Notes: generated by a model not told the origin, from the sequence alone. A stretch of DNA of 64,000 nt from Halomonas elongata DSM 2581 (GCF_000196875.2 NC_014532.2:2604001-2668000); one strand, 5' to 3'; shown: positions 44,050 to 53,571, counted from the stretch's first letter. Program-made: numbers and translations.

Positions 44050-44081
44050 GGCGCCTTCACCCCGTGAGCGGTGAGGGCGCC
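44050..44081. terminator. Convergent terminator-like hairpin
   Basis: GGCGCCTTCACC (44050-44061) pairs with GGTGAGGGCGCC (44070-44081) with one mismatch. It lies between the convergent symporter and enhancer-binding protein genes. There is no clear T run. Confidence 0.6.
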
Positions 44082-44148
44082 ATCAACACTCCACTGTTCA
44101 CCCGACCGCCACGTCGGGAAGCCAGCCAGAGGCGTTCTCGCCAGGCAG

Positions 44149-45546
44149 CTAACGCGCTATCCCATAGCGCTTGATGCGCCGCATCAACCACGACTGGGAA
44201 ACGCCCAGCGCTCGGGCGGTGCGACGCGTGCTTCCCTCCCGCTCCAGCGTTTCGATGACGAGTCGGCGCTCCAGCTCGGTCATGCGTTCGGGCAGGGTCT
44301 CGCCATCTTGCAGTCCCTCTTCTACCGGGAATGGCGAAGCCTGCTCGTGAGATACCTCGAGCTCCAGGTCGTCGGCGGTAATCGTGGTCGCATCGCACAC
44401 CACCGTCATGCGCTCGAGCAGGTTCTCCAACTCGCGCACGTTGCCCGGCCAGGAATATTTCAGCAAGGCACGCAGGGCACTGCGATCCAGTTGCATCGGT
44501 CGCTGCAGACGCTCCCCGACACGCATCAGGAGATAGCGCGCCAACGCCAGGATATCCTCGCGTCGTTCGCGCAGGGGCGGCACTCGGACGGGGATGATGT
44601 TGAGGCGATAGTAGAGGTCGGAGCGGAAGCTGCCCTCCCGAACTTTCCCGGCCAGATCGGCATTGGTAGCGGCCACGATGCGCACATCGGCATGGGTCGG
44701 TTTACCGCCCAGGGGATGGTAGACACGTTCCTGCAGCAACTGCAGCAGCTTGGGCTGCAGAGTGGCAGGCAGGTCACCGATCTCATCGAGAAACAGGGTG
44801 CCACCCTCGGCCAGCGCCACATAGCCCTCCCGTCCCTCGCGACTCGCGCCGGTAAAGGCTCCCTTGACGTGTCCGAAGAGCTCGGCCTCGAGCAACGCCT
44901 CGGGAATGGCCGCGCAATTGACATGGATCAACGGCTTGTCGTGCCGAGCACTCAGCTGATGCAGGCGACTCACCAGCCAGCTCTTGCCCACCCCGGTCTC
45001 GCCGGTCAGCAATACCGTGGTATCGGCAGCAGCAGCTCGCTCGATCAGATCGAGGCAGCGCCGATAGACAGGGCTCCTGCTGAGACGCGCATCCTTGTCG
45101 AGGGGACGCACCTGCTCCTGACGAACCTTCCTGAGTTGACGCAGAGCATAATCCAGCAACGCCTGAGTTTCGTTCGGCGCTCGCGTGGCCAGCACATCCT
45201 CACCGAGGTTGCGAGTCTGTACGAGCACGGCATCCGGTTCCCCGCCATAGAGCGAGAACAGCCGGCCATTGACCAGATAATCCTTGCCCCGATATCGGTG
45301 CACGACACTCACCGGGCGACGCTCGTCGATGACGAAGCGGGTGACCGAAGGCGAGAAGATCCCCTCTTCTTCCAGGCGATAAACATCGCTCGCAAAAAGG
45401 TGTGTCTCGCTGCAAGCCAGCTGGTCGAGGCTGGCCCGGTTCACCCAAAGCGGTCGGCCCATGAGGTCGGTGATGAAGATCCCGTCCTCCAGGGCATTGA
45501 GAATCGACAGTAACTGGTCCTGCATGGGAAATCGCTCGGCGGGCAT
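44149..45546 (-). CDS. Sigma-54-dependent transcriptional regulator (PAS-AAA-Fis)
   Basis: 465-residue enhancer-binding protein. The N-terminal PAS-like sensor starts LLSILNALEDGIFITDLMGRPLWVN. The AAA+ domain has Walker A GETGVGKS, the sigma-54 contact loop GAFTGA, Walker B LFLDEIGDLP and an arginine-finger region RSDLYYRLN. The C-terminal Fis-type HTH is TRRTARALGVSQSWLMRRIKRYGI. It is last in an operon that begins at a sigma-54 promoter, so positive autocontrol is likely. Starts at 45546 or 45525 are possible, neither with a strong ribosome site. Confidence 0.93.
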   Translation of the reverse strand: MPAERFPMQDQLLSILNALEDGIFITDLMGRPLWVNRASLDQLACSETHLFASDVYRLEEEGIFSPSVTRFVIDERRPVSVVHRYRGKDYLVNGRLFSLYGGEPDAVLVQTRNLGEDVLATRAPNETQALLDYALRQLRKVRQEQVRPLDKDARLSRSPVYRRCLDLIERAAAADTTVLLTGETGVGKSWLVSRLHQLSARHDKPLIHVNCAAIPEALLEAELFGHVKGAFTGASREGREGYVALAEGGTLFLDEIGDLPATLQPKLLQLLQERVYHPLGGKPTHADVRIVAATNADLAGKVREGSFRSDLYYRLNIIPVRVPPLRERREDILALARYLLMRVGERLQRPMQLDRSALRALLKYSWPGNVRELENLLERMTVVCDATTITADDLELEVSHEQASPFPVEEGLQDGETLPERMTELERRLVIETLEREGSTRRTARALGVSQSWLMRRIKRYGIAR

Positions 45547-45617
45547 CGGCGCATTCCGGGTCGGAAGATGGGCATGGCGCCCATCTTCCGTTGCCCCTCG
45601 CACCCTGTCCAGAACCC

Positions 45618-47210
45618 TCAGAGGCCCAGCTTGACGAACAGATACCCCCACAACGCCAGGGCAATCAGCACGAACAACAGCATGATGCCCCATACCCGCC
45701 GATACTCGCGCACCAACTGACGAGCGCCGCCTTCGCGGGCCAGGAAGTCACGCATGGTGGAATCGGAAAGACGCTGGGCCCGCAGCGCCTCGAAGCTGGC
45801 CACTTCGTGTTCGGAAGGGCTGCACGTCAGGCCAACGACGACCAGAGCCAGAGTCCCGAGCACGATGGCGATCATCAGGTTGTCGATGTGGGCAGGCAGG
45901 GTGATCCAGTCATGGCGCTGCAGTTCGCCGATGACAATGAAACTGATCGACCCGACCAGCATGCAGGCCAGAGCCGCCCGAGCGCTCATGCGACGCCATT
46001 GCAAGGCCGCCACGATGGTCGGCAGCCAGGCAACGGCGAAGATCGCCCCGGCATAGATGGAGATCCAGTAGATGCCCGCCGGACGCGAGATGGCCACCAC
46101 GCATACGATGATCGCCACCAGCGCCTGGGAGATCCGTCCCAGCATGACGCCGCGACGCTCGCTGACCTGGCGGTCGAACAGCTTCTCGTACAGATCCCGA
46201 GCCAGGGCGAAGCCGGTCAGCACGAACAGCGTCGATGCCGTCGACATGATGGACGCCATCAGCCCTGCCAGACCGACGCCTGCCAGAGCGGGGTTGGTAT
46301 GCTCCATGAAACCGACCACCATCGCTCGATCGGCCGGCTCGATCCCGGGCTCCAGCACCTGCATGGCCCCTGCCGCCAGGAACACCAGCAACTGCATGGC
46401 CGGCGCGAAGAAGACGCCGATGACCGCGACCTTGAGAATCACGAAATCATTCTTGGCAGGAAACACGCGGGACACCAGCGCCGGCGTACAGGCGAAGAAC
46501 AGGATCCACACCAGGAACTGGGAGATCGACCATCCCAACGGGCGGTCATTTGCTCCGCCCAGCGTCCAGAAACCCGGCAGCTTCTCGCTCAGACCGCGCA
46601 TGGCCTCGAAACCGGCATCGTCGATCAGCATGGGAGCGATCACAAAGGCGATCGCCAGCATGGTGAAGAACATCATGGTGTCGGTGTAGACGACGCCATA
46701 CATTCCCGAGAGGCTGCAGAACACCAGCAGTGCCAGGGTGAAGGCGACGATGATCACCGGAAAGGGAATATCGATGATCTCGGCCAGCACCAGGCCGGCA
46801 CCGATCAGCTGGATGATGCCGTACCCGAGCAGGCCGATGACCATCAGGATCAGGGCGACCACGCTGACCCACTTGTTGTCGAAACGATTGTCGAAGAAAT
46901 CCATCATCGTGCGGCAACCCATGGCCTTCAGCTTGCGGCCGATGAATACCACAGCGATCAAGGTGCCCACCCAGGCGCCGAACGATCCCAGAGCTCCGAT
47001 CACCAGTGGCCCTTCGCTGTAGGAGATACCGGCAATGCCCATCAGTGTCACGGCACTCAGGAAAGTGGCCGCCAGAGTGCCGACGATCAACAGGGTCGAG
47101 CCTTGCTGGCCCATGACGTAGAAGTCGTCCTTGTTCTTGATGAAACGCGCCAGGGATGCCGCCACTACCACGTAAGCGGTCAGCACCAGGCCAAAGATCC
47201 ACAGTGTCAT
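45618..47210 (-). CDS. Sodium:solute symporter (SSS family)
   Basis: 530 residues with ~13 membrane helices. Family regions are FYVMGQQGSTLLIVGTLAATFLSAVTLMG, MMDFFDNRFDNKW, and the sodium-site phrase LAGLMASIMSTASTLFVLTGFALARDL. ATG 47210 (MTLWIFGL) is chosen because the first helix begins there. The upstream extension has no membrane character. The small membrane protein gene is 31 bp upstream. It is one of two SSS genes in the 41-50 kb region, and they are distinct, not recent copies. Confidence 0.92.
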   Translation of the reverse strand: MTLWIFGLVLTAYVVVAASLARFIKNKDDFYVMGQQGSTLLIVGTLAATFLSAVTLMGIAGISYSEGPLVIGALGSFGAWVGTLIAVVFIGRKLKAMGCRTMMDFFDNRFDNKWVSVVALILMVIGLLGYGIIQLIGAGLVLAEIIDIPFPVIIVAFTLALLVFCSLSGMYGVVYTDTMMFFTMLAIAFVIAPMLIDDAGFEAMRGLSEKLPGFWTLGGANDRPLGWSISQFLVWILFFACTPALVSRVFPAKNDFVILKVAVIGVFFAPAMQLLVFLAAGAMQVLEPGIEPADRAMVVGFMEHTNPALAGVGLAGLMASIMSTASTLFVLTGFALARDLYEKLFDRQVSERRGVMLGRISQALVAIIVCVVAISRPAGIYWISIYAGAIFAVAWLPTIVAALQWRRMSARAALACMLVGSISFIVIGELQRHDWITLPAHIDNLMIAIVLGTLALVVVGLTCSPSEHEVASFEALRAQRLSDSTMRDFLAREGGARQLVREYRRVWGIMLLFVLIALALWGYLFVKLGL

Positions 47211-47241
47211 AGCGATGTATCCTGATTGTTGGAAGTATTGG

Positions 47242-47436
47242 TCATTCGCGATGCGGCAAGGCATCGGCACCCTGAGCGGGCTGCTCCGATTCCCGTGATG
47301 ACTCGTTTTCCCGGGTCAACCGCTTGATCGTCGGCCGATATTCGCGGACCAGGATCCAGGCCACGATGGCGACCGACAGAACGGTGGTCAGAAAGGCGTT
47401 GCCGAACAGCAGCAGCAGATGAGGATTGAAATTCAC
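47242..47436 (-). CDS. Small single-span membrane protein paired with symporter
   Basis: 64 residues: one hydrophobic helix (LLLLFGNAFLTTVLSVAIVAWILV), then a charged tail (REYRPTIKRLTRENESSRESEQ). No family recognised. It sits immediately upstream of an SSS symporter, the place occupied by DUF3311 in the neighbouring module, so an accessory subunit role is inferred. AAAGGTGAAAG precedes the start. Confidence 0.7.
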   Translation of the reverse strand: MNFNPHLLLLFGNAFLTTVLSVAIVAWILVREYRPTIKRLTRENESSRESEQPAQGADALPHRE

Positions 47437-47495
47437 GCTTTCACCTTTTTGTCGTTTGTCTTCATGGGTGTCTTGTTGTCAGGGCATGCCTCGAG

Positions 47496-48764
47496 TCATT
47501 CGTCGTGCCCGCACCAGCGCAGCACGGCCAGGGCAATGATCTCGGCGACATCGAAGACATCGTCCAGCCGGATATGCTCATTGGGAAAATGTGCCAGCCG
47601 GGTGATGCCGGGGCCGAACACCAGGGCAGGTATGCCGTACTGCGTCATCAGCCCGCCGTCGGTGCCCCAGGGCGACGCCTGAATGCGTGGTGACTCGCCA
47701 TGGACCTCGCGATAGGCGGTGGACAGCATGTCCAGCAACGGATCGTCCGTCGCGATGCCTCCTGGCTGCCAGCAAGCGCCGAACCACTCGATGTCCACCG
47801 GATGCTCGCCAAACCAGGAGTCTCGCTCCGCCAGGGCGGCAAGGGCCGATTCGACATCACGCTGGGCGTCGGCCACGGTCTCGCCGGGGCCGACACCGAC
47901 CCGCCCCTCCAGGGTGATCTCGTCGGGCACGCTGGAAGGCCAGTCCCCCCCTGCGATGCGCCCGACGTTGATCGGCAACGGAATCGGCACGCCATCGTAG
48001 AGCGGATCCTCCAGCTCATCGTTGCGCCGCTTCTCGAGTTCCTGCAGTGCCTCGAGTACCGACATCGCTTTCTCCAGGGCGCTGACCCCCTCATAGCGTG
48101 TCCCGCCATGCGCCTTGATGCCGACGACCCTGAGCCGAAACCAGCGGGAGCCCTGCTGGCGGGGGAAGATCATCTGCTCGCTGGGCTCGGGGATCAGTGC
48201 CGCATCGGCACGATAACCGCGCTCCAGCGCGGCCAGGGTGCCGGCGCCCCCTGCTTCCTCTTCGATCACGCTCTGCAGAATGACGTCACCCTTGAGCTTC
48301 ACGCCCAACGACTTGAGCGTGGACACGGCGATGAAGGAAGCCATATTGCCTCCCTTCATGTCGGTCACGCCGCGCCCGTAAAGGCAACCGTCGAGGATTT
48401 CGCCCGAATAGGGAGGCTGCTCCCACTGGGCATGATCGCCCTCCGGCACGACATCCACGTGCCCATTGAGAATCAGCGAGCGACCGCCCCCGCTGCCCTT
48501 CCAGGTACCCACCACATTGGGACTGCCCGTGAAGTCTTGACGATGGCTGTTGAACAGCGGGTTGTCGCGCAATGCGGCAATATCCACTTCCCAGTAGTCC
48601 GTATCGAGGCCCAGCGACTGGTAGAGGTCGCGTATCTTGGCCTGATGTGCCGCTTCCTGGCCGGATAGCGTGGCATCGCGCACCCAGTCCTGGAGCAGGC
48701 GTGTGTAATCGTCGCGATGCGCGCGAATGAAGGTGCGGATCTCATCTGGCAAGGACATGCTCAT
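47496..48764 (-). CDS. M20-family deacylase (ArgE/DapE-like)
   Basis: 422-residue zinc amidase. Metal-ligand phrases are ILNGHVDVVPEGD, GRGVTDMKGGNMA, VIEEEAGGAGTL and ALIPEPSE, with a dimerisation domain in the middle (GIKAHGGTRYEGVSALEKAM). It resembles acetylornithine deacetylase/succinyl-diaminopimelate desuccinylase relatives of broad substrate. No signal peptide. It is 43 bp downstream of the carbamoylase-like amidase and in the same operon. Confidence 0.92.
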   Translation of the reverse strand: MSMSLPDEIRTFIRAHRDDYTRLLQDWVRDATLSGQEAAHQAKIRDLYQSLGLDTDYWEVDIAALRDNPLFNSHRQDFTGSPNVVGTWKGSGGGRSLILNGHVDVVPEGDHAQWEQPPYSGEILDGCLYGRGVTDMKGGNMASFIAVSTLKSLGVKLKGDVILQSVIEEEAGGAGTLAALERGYRADAALIPEPSEQMIFPRQQGSRWFRLRVVGIKAHGGTRYEGVSALEKAMSVLEALQELEKRRNDELEDPLYDGVPIPLPINVGRIAGGDWPSSVPDEITLEGRVGVGPGETVADAQRDVESALAALAERDSWFGEHPVDIEWFGACWQPGGIATDDPLLDMLSTAYREVHGESPRIQASPWGTDGGLMTQYGIPALVFGPGITRLAHFPNEHIRLDDVFDVAEIIALAVLRWCGHDE

Positions 48765-48807
48765 CGCCTCCCGAGTTGGTTTCGATTCATTGTGAGTCTA
48801 TTCCGGT

Positions 48808-50070
48808 TCAAGCACGGTTCGCCCGGGCCAGGATCGCATCGCACAGTACCTGGGCTCCCAGAGCACAGTGCTCGGGTTCGGCGAATTCGGCCTCGTTGTG
48901 ACTGATGCCGTCACGGCAGGGGGTGAACAGCATGACCGTGGGGGCGACATGGGAGACGTTCACGGCATCGTGCCCCGCCCCGCTCATCATGTGAGGAAGC
49001 GACAGGCCACGCTCCCTGGCAGCGGTATCCAGCGAGGCGATCAGGTCGGGATCGAAAGGCGTCACCGGGGACCGCCAACGCCGCTCGATGTCGACCGATA
49101 CACCGGCCTTCGAGGCCGCTGCATCGAGCCGCCGATACAGCATGGCCTCCAGCTCATCGAGTCGGGTGTCGTCGACATGACGCAGGTCGATCGTCAGGTT
49201 GACCTCGGCGGGAATCACGTTGCGGGAAGGTTCCGTCACCTTCAGCTCACCGATCGTCAGTCGAGCGTCCCCGGACGGGTCCGCCTCGACGTCATCGCGT
49301 ATCGCCACGAGGCCATCGGCGGCAGCCAGCAACGGGTCGCGTCGATGCGACATCGGCGTCGGGCCGGCATGCGCCGACTGCCCCGAGATGCGCACGTCAA
49401 ACCAGCGAATGCCCTGTACGCCGGTCACCACCCCGAGAGGATCACCGCTCTGTTCAAGTGCGGGACCCTGCTCGATATGCAGTTCGAAATAGGCATCCAG
49501 CACCGGTGTGCCGAGGGGCAGATCGCCGCGCTGGGCACTCGCCTCCAGGGCATCCGCCAGACGGATGCCATCGGCATCTTCCGCACGAAAGAAGTCGGAC
49601 GTCTCGAGTCGCCCCGCATAGACTCCGCTGCCCCCCATGGCCGGTGCAAAGCGGCTACCCTCTTCGTTGGTCCAGACCACCAGTTCCAGAGGGCGCCGGG
49701 TCCGAACGTCGCGCTCATGCAGACTACGCAGAATCTCCAGCCCGGCCAGGACGCCCAACACACCGTCGAACCGGCCGCCCAGAGGCTGGGTGTCCAGATG
49801 GCTGCCGAAAGCCACGGGCGCCAGGCTCGTGTCACGGCCCTCGCGTCGCACGAACAGATTGCCCGCTTCATCGAGACGACAGCGACAGCCCAGGGCCTCG
49901 ACCCACTGCCGAAACTGAAGCCGACCGGCGATGTCTTCCTCGGTAAGAGCAAGGCGACGGCTCCCTCCATTCGGCGAGGGGCCGATTGCCGCCATGTCCA
50001 TCAACGAGCGCCAGAGCCGCTCGCCATCAATGTTGATCCGCGTCGATGCGGTTGTCGTTGGTTGCATCAT
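48808..50070 (-). CDS. Hydantoinase/carbamoylase-family amidase (M20C)
   Basis: 420 residues. The signature is that of N-carbamoyl-L-amino acid hydrolases and allantoate amidohydrolases: FGSHLDTQPLGGRFDGVLGVLAGLE, VVWTNEEGSRFAPAMGGSGV, YFELHIEQGPALE, GQSAHAGPTPM, SGAGHDAVNVSHVAPTVMLF and ISHNEAEF. The enzyme probably removes a carbamoyl or similar group from an imported amino acid derivative. First gene of the operon, 31 bp from its sigma-54 promoter. Confidence 0.93.
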   Translation of the reverse strand: MMQPTTTASTRINIDGERLWRSLMDMAAIGPSPNGGSRRLALTEEDIAGRLQFRQWVEALGCRCRLDEAGNLFVRREGRDTSLAPVAFGSHLDTQPLGGRFDGVLGVLAGLEILRSLHERDVRTRRPLELVVWTNEEGSRFAPAMGGSGVYAGRLETSDFFRAEDADGIRLADALEASAQRGDLPLGTPVLDAYFELHIEQGPALEQSGDPLGVVTGVQGIRWFDVRISGQSAHAGPTPMSHRRDPLLAAADGLVAIRDDVEADPSGDARLTIGELKVTEPSRNVIPAEVNLTIDLRHVDDTRLDELEAMLYRRLDAAASKAGVSVDIERRWRSPVTPFDPDLIASLDTAARERGLSLPHMMSGAGHDAVNVSHVAPTVMLFTPCRDGISHNEAEFAEPEHCALGAQVLCDAILARANRA

Positions 50071-50100
50071 GATCTCCGCAGGTATGCCGGGAGATCATTG

Positions 50101-50116
50101 AGCACATTTCATGCCA
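50101..50116 (-). promoter_or_regulatory. Sigma-54 promoter of the amidase-symporter operon
   Basis: On the - strand the bases read TGGCATGAAATGTGCT. Against TGGCACG-N4-TTGCW only two positions differ, and the -24 GG and -12 GC are exact. The predicted start is ~50090, 20 nt before the ATG. The operon itself encodes a sigma-54 activator. The AT-rich stretch upstream (50117-50150) could bend or bind IHF. Confidence 0.8.
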
Positions 50117-50152
50117 TTAATAAGAAATTTTTGTTTATCATCATGTTATAAA

Positions 50153-50191
50153 AAAAGCCGCCGGGAGAGATGTCCTCTCTCGGCGGCTTTT
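50153..50191. terminator. Terminator downstream of the PepSY-TM gene
   Basis: AAAAGCCGCCG…GAGAG paired with CTCTC…CGGCGGCTTTT, flanked by A and T runs on both sides. It ends the PepSY-TM transcript (- strand), and insulates it from the amidase promoter. Confidence 0.88.
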
Positions 50192-50205
50192 GAGTCACAA
50201 TCGAC

Positions 50206-51531
50206 TCAAGCCAGAGCCTGTTTCGTCCCCCGCCTCCTGACCAGGGCGTCCACCACGGCCATGACGATCATCGAGGCGCCGACCAGCGGGAAGATCACGC
50301 CGCCGATGGCGAGCAGCGCCAGCACGCCCCTCAGACGACGCGGGTCACTGGGGGCCGGAGGTACGCCCAGACGACCCGCGGGGCGGCGCTTCCACCACAT
50401 CACACCCGAGGACACGCACAGCAGCACGATGCCGGCGCAGGCCAGGGCCAGGATGAGTTGATTGGCCAGGCCGTATTGCTGCCCCATGTGCACATTGATG
50501 CTCCATTCGAGACCGCGCCCCAGCGGGCCATAATCGGCATAGCGCATGTCCAGCAGCGGCTCGCCGCTGTACTGGTCGAGATGCACGACCCGCTGACGGC
50601 TCAGGTCGTCCGGGTAGATGGAGCCTGTGTAGACGCCCTCCGGCCCGCTCGGCAGGCTGACCGCATAGCCCGGCGCCAGCCCCATGTCATCGAAGGTGGC
50701 CACGGCCCGGTCGAGCCCGATGGAGGGCGACGCGGAATCGGCCGATGTCGGCAGTTGCGCCTGTTCCAGCGACCAGGGCGTCTTGGTGTTCGCGGCCAGC
50801 CGCTGCTCGGACATCGGCACATTGACGCGCACGCCGTCGGGATAGCCGAAGTTGTGGCCATTGGCCAGTTCGTTAACCTTGCTGCCCCATACCGTCGACC
50901 AGGGCATGCCGGTGACGGCCAGAAACAGGATGAAGCCACCGACGAAGATACCGGTCACGGCATGCAGGTCGCGCCAGAACACGCGCTTGCGCGGTCTTCC
51001 GCGTACCGACATCACGCCACCGCGTCGCCTTCTCGGCCACCACAGGTAGAGACCGGTCAGTACCAGCAGGATCGACCAACCGGCGACGATCTCGATGATC
51101 ATGCTGGCATTGGCACCAAAGAAATTGAGGCTGTGAAGCTGGCGGATCGTCCACATGACGCTGCCCTGATAGGGCATGTCGCCGGTCACCTCGCCGCTGT
51201 AGGGGTCGACGAACACGGCGACCCGAGTGCCATCCGGACGACGCACGTCGACCTCGCCGGCCAGCTCCGCGGCGGGCGGCGGCACATAGCGAAACGCCTC
51301 GCCGTCGACCGATGCCAGGGCAGCCTCTCTCTGCGCCTGCGGCGACACCATGACGCCCTCCTGCGCTTCCACACGCATCAGGTCGGCGTACAGCCAGCGG
51401 TCGATCTCGTCCTTGAACAGGTAGAGTCCACCGGTCACCGCCAGCGAAATCAGAAAAGGAATGGCGATCAGCCCGGCATAGAAATGCCAGCGCCAGACGG
51501 CGCGATAGATATCGTTGCTCTTGTCGCTCAT
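50206..51531 (-). CDS. PepSY-associated TM (PiuB-type) membrane protein
   Basis: 441 residues with four or five membrane helices and internal PepSY domains (VDPYSGEVTGDMPYQGSVMWTIRQLHSLNFFG; LDQYSGEPLLDMRYADYGPLG). Conserved helix His residues are present (WRWHFYAGLIAIPF, LHAVTGIFVGGFILFLAVTG, VHMGQQYG). Family members are linked to ferric-siderophore reduction at the inner membrane. ATG 51531 has GAGGGG upstream. Downstream of the DUF2946 gene. Confidence 0.88.
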   Translation of the reverse strand: MSDKSNDIYRAVWRWHFYAGLIAIPFLISLAVTGGLYLFKDEIDRWLYADLMRVEAQEGVMVSPQAQREAALASVDGEAFRYVPPPAAELAGEVDVRRPDGTRVAVFVDPYSGEVTGDMPYQGSVMWTIRQLHSLNFFGANASMIIEIVAGWSILLVLTGLYLWWPRRRRGGVMSVRGRPRKRVFWRDLHAVTGIFVGGFILFLAVTGMPWSTVWGSKVNELANGHNFGYPDGVRVNVPMSEQRLAANTKTPWSLEQAQLPTSADSASPSIGLDRAVATFDDMGLAPGYAVSLPSGPEGVYTGSIYPDDLSRQRVVHLDQYSGEPLLDMRYADYGPLGRGLEWSINVHMGQQYGLANQLILALACAGIVLLCVSSGVMWWKRRPAGRLGVPPAPSDPRRLRGVLALLAIGGVIFPLVGASMIVMAVVDALVRRRGTKQALA

Positions 51532-51651
51532 GCAGGCCCCTCGGAAGCAGAAAATCTCGATGCCTGTCCAGCGACAGGCCCGGCGCACGAACGGCCGCCC
51601 CGTCGATTGGTGCAACGAAAGCGAAGCAGCGTGCGCGATGGTCTTGATGGA

Positions 51652-52071
51652 TCAGCTCAGAGCGGGAGGAGCCCGGGTCAGCGCCTGGGGAAAGACTGCC
51701 GGCCCACCATGCGCAGTACGCGTGGCAACCACCGGGGCCGTGATGGCATGCGATGCCATCGGCACGACGCGCGGCAGCATCGCCATGAGCACAGGCATCT
51801 GCTGGAAGAGCGAGCAGTAGCCGCATTGCACCTGCCAGTGAAGCACCGCCGCATGATGCGGCGTGCCATGGTCGGTCTCGCCCGATGCCGACATCGCCAT
51901 GTGCGGCGACGTCTCCATGGTGTGTCCGACATGCGTGGTGTGCCCGGCATGATCATGCACACCGGCCGCGCTCACCTGCCCGATCAACGGGCCGATGACC
52001 AGCAGCAGCATCGCCAGCAGCGCGAAACGTGCGAACAGGCGGGAACGATGATGCTGGAAGCGATGCAGCAT
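51652..52071 (-). CDS. DUF2946-type His/Met-rich protein
   Basis: 139 residues. An N-terminal hydrophobic segment (LFARFALLAMLLLVIGPLIGQVSA) is followed by a His/Met-rich stretch (HDHAGHTTHVGHTMETSPHM…HGTPHH) and CGYCSLFQQMPVL, the DUF2946 hallmark. Genes of this type accompany TonB-dependent receptors and PepSY-TM proteins, which suggests a metal role. Start is ATG 52071. Confidence 0.8.
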   Translation of the reverse strand: MLHRFQHHRSRLFARFALLAMLLLVIGPLIGQVSAAGVHDHAGHTTHVGHTMETSPHMAMSASGETDHGTPHHAAVLHWQVQCGYCSLFQQMPVLMAMLPRVVPMASHAITAPVVATRTAHGGPAVFPQALTRAPPALS

Positions 52072-52185
52072 GGGCAATCTTCAGGAAATCGGCACAGAGC
52101 AACGTGCCATGATAACGCACTTCATGCCGCGAGGGTCGGCGCCCGACGCGGTGCCTTGTCGCACTCGGCCCGCGACGTCATCGAT

Positions 52186-53571
52186 TCAGGACGCCATCCT
52201 CCGGGGCCGTATCGCCGCCGCTGAACCGATCGCGGCAACCGCGAGCAGAACCAGCAGCAAGAAGGCCTCACCATGGCCACCGCTCCCAGGGCCACTTTCG
52301 CCTGCCCGCTCCGCCTGGGCAAGCAACACCACCATCGCGATGGCCCCCAGGGCTCCGCCGGTTCGCTGCACGACGTTGACGATGGTCGTGGCGTCGCCCA
52401 TCTGCGCTCGCGTCACCGACGTATAGGCCGCGGTCATCGCCGGCATCTGGGCCAGCGCCAGCCCGGCACCGCGCACGACCAGCAACATGGCCAACTCCCC
52501 CCGGGTCAACGCTACCCCCAGTGCCAATGGCAAGGTCGCCAGGGCCAGCAGTGCGGCCCCCACCATGGCAACACGGCAGGCATCCAGACGATCAGTGAGC
52601 GCGCCGGCCACCGGCAGCATCAGGGCACTGCCCAGCCCCATCGCCAACAACTGCATACCGGTACTTGCCGCACTCTGGTGGGCGGCCGTCTGCAGATACA
52701 GCGGCAACACCAATAGCCCGCCATACATGTTGGCCCCGGCCAGGCCGGCGGTCAGTGTGGCGGCGGCGAAGCGCCTGCCGTGCAGCAAACGTACATCGAT
52801 CAGCGGATGACGCTGGCGACCGGCATGCCATACGAAGACCACCGCCAGGACGATGCCCAGCGTCACGGAAGATAACGACACCACTTCCACATCTCGTTCG
52901 CCCAATCGCATCGCCCCGTAGAGCAACGCCGGCAGTCCCGCCACGATCAGCAACAGTCCACGGCCATCGAGGGGGCTATGCGGGTCGGTATCACCACCCG
53001 GCACCAGGGGCCGGGCAATCAGCAGTGCGGCGATGCCGACCGGCACGTTGATCCAGAACAGCCAGCGCCATGAGGCGATTTCCAGCAGCAGACCACCCAG
53101 GCCAGGGCCCACGGCCGGTCCCAGGGCGACGACCAGCCCGAGCGTGCCCATCAGGCGACCCAACTGCCGTGAATCGGCCATCGAGCCGATGACCGCCTGC
53201 CCGGCCGGCACCATCAGTCCGGCCGCCAGTCCTTGCAACACGCGAGCGCCGATCAGATTCCAAGGCCCCGGTGCCAGGGCGCATCCCACCGATCCGAACA
53301 CGAACAAGACCATGGCGGCACTCCACAGCCGGCCGTAGCCATGACGACGCCCCAGCCAGCCCGCCACCGGCAGCGACACGGCCAGGGCGACCAAATAGCC
53401 CGTCGCCACCCACTGCACCAGGGCCAATGACACACCGAAGTCACGTCGGATGGCCTCGATGGCGAGATTGGCCACCGTGGCATCGAGCATCGCCATGAAG
53501 GCACCGGCACCGGTGACGGCAGCGATCTTCCAGGTGCGCCCGGAAATCCCGGGCAGGCTGTCTGCCCGCAT
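52186..53571 (-). CDS. MFS multidrug transporter (DHA2, EmrB/QacA type)
   Basis: 461 residues with ~14 membrane helices. DHA2 motifs are [68 protein letters not shown] and [12 protein letters not shown]. Export of toxic organic compounds is expected. A single gene. 332 bp separate it from sstT, with no other supported gene. Confidence 0.93.
   Translation of the reverse strand: MRADSLPGISGRTWKIAAVTGAGAFMAMLDATVANLAIEAIRRDFGVSLALVQWVATGYLVALAVSLPVAGWLGRRHGYGRLWSAAMVLFVFGSVGCALAPGPWNLIGARVLQGLAAGLMVPAGQAVIGSMADSRQLGRLMGTLGLVVALGPAVGPGLGGLLLEIASWRWLFWINVPVGIAALLIARPLVPGGDTDPHSPLDGRGLLLIVAGLPALLYGAMRLGERDVEVVSLSSVTLGIVLAVVFVWHAGRQRHPLIDVRLLHGRRFAAATLTAGLAGANMYGGLLVLPLYLQTAAHQSAASTGMQLLAMGLGSALMLPVAGALTDRLDACRVAMVGAALLALATLPLALGVALTRGELAMLLVVRGAGLALAQMPAMTAAYTSVTRAQMGDATTIVNVVQRTGGALGAIAMVVLLAQAERAGESGPGSGGHGEAFLLLVLLAVAAIGSAAAIRPRRMAS

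Noticed and set aside
45591..47225. 544-codon + strand open frame opposite the second symporter
   Set aside because: Low-complexity Gln/His/Asp-rich composition typical of antisense membrane-protein frames; the symporter is real.
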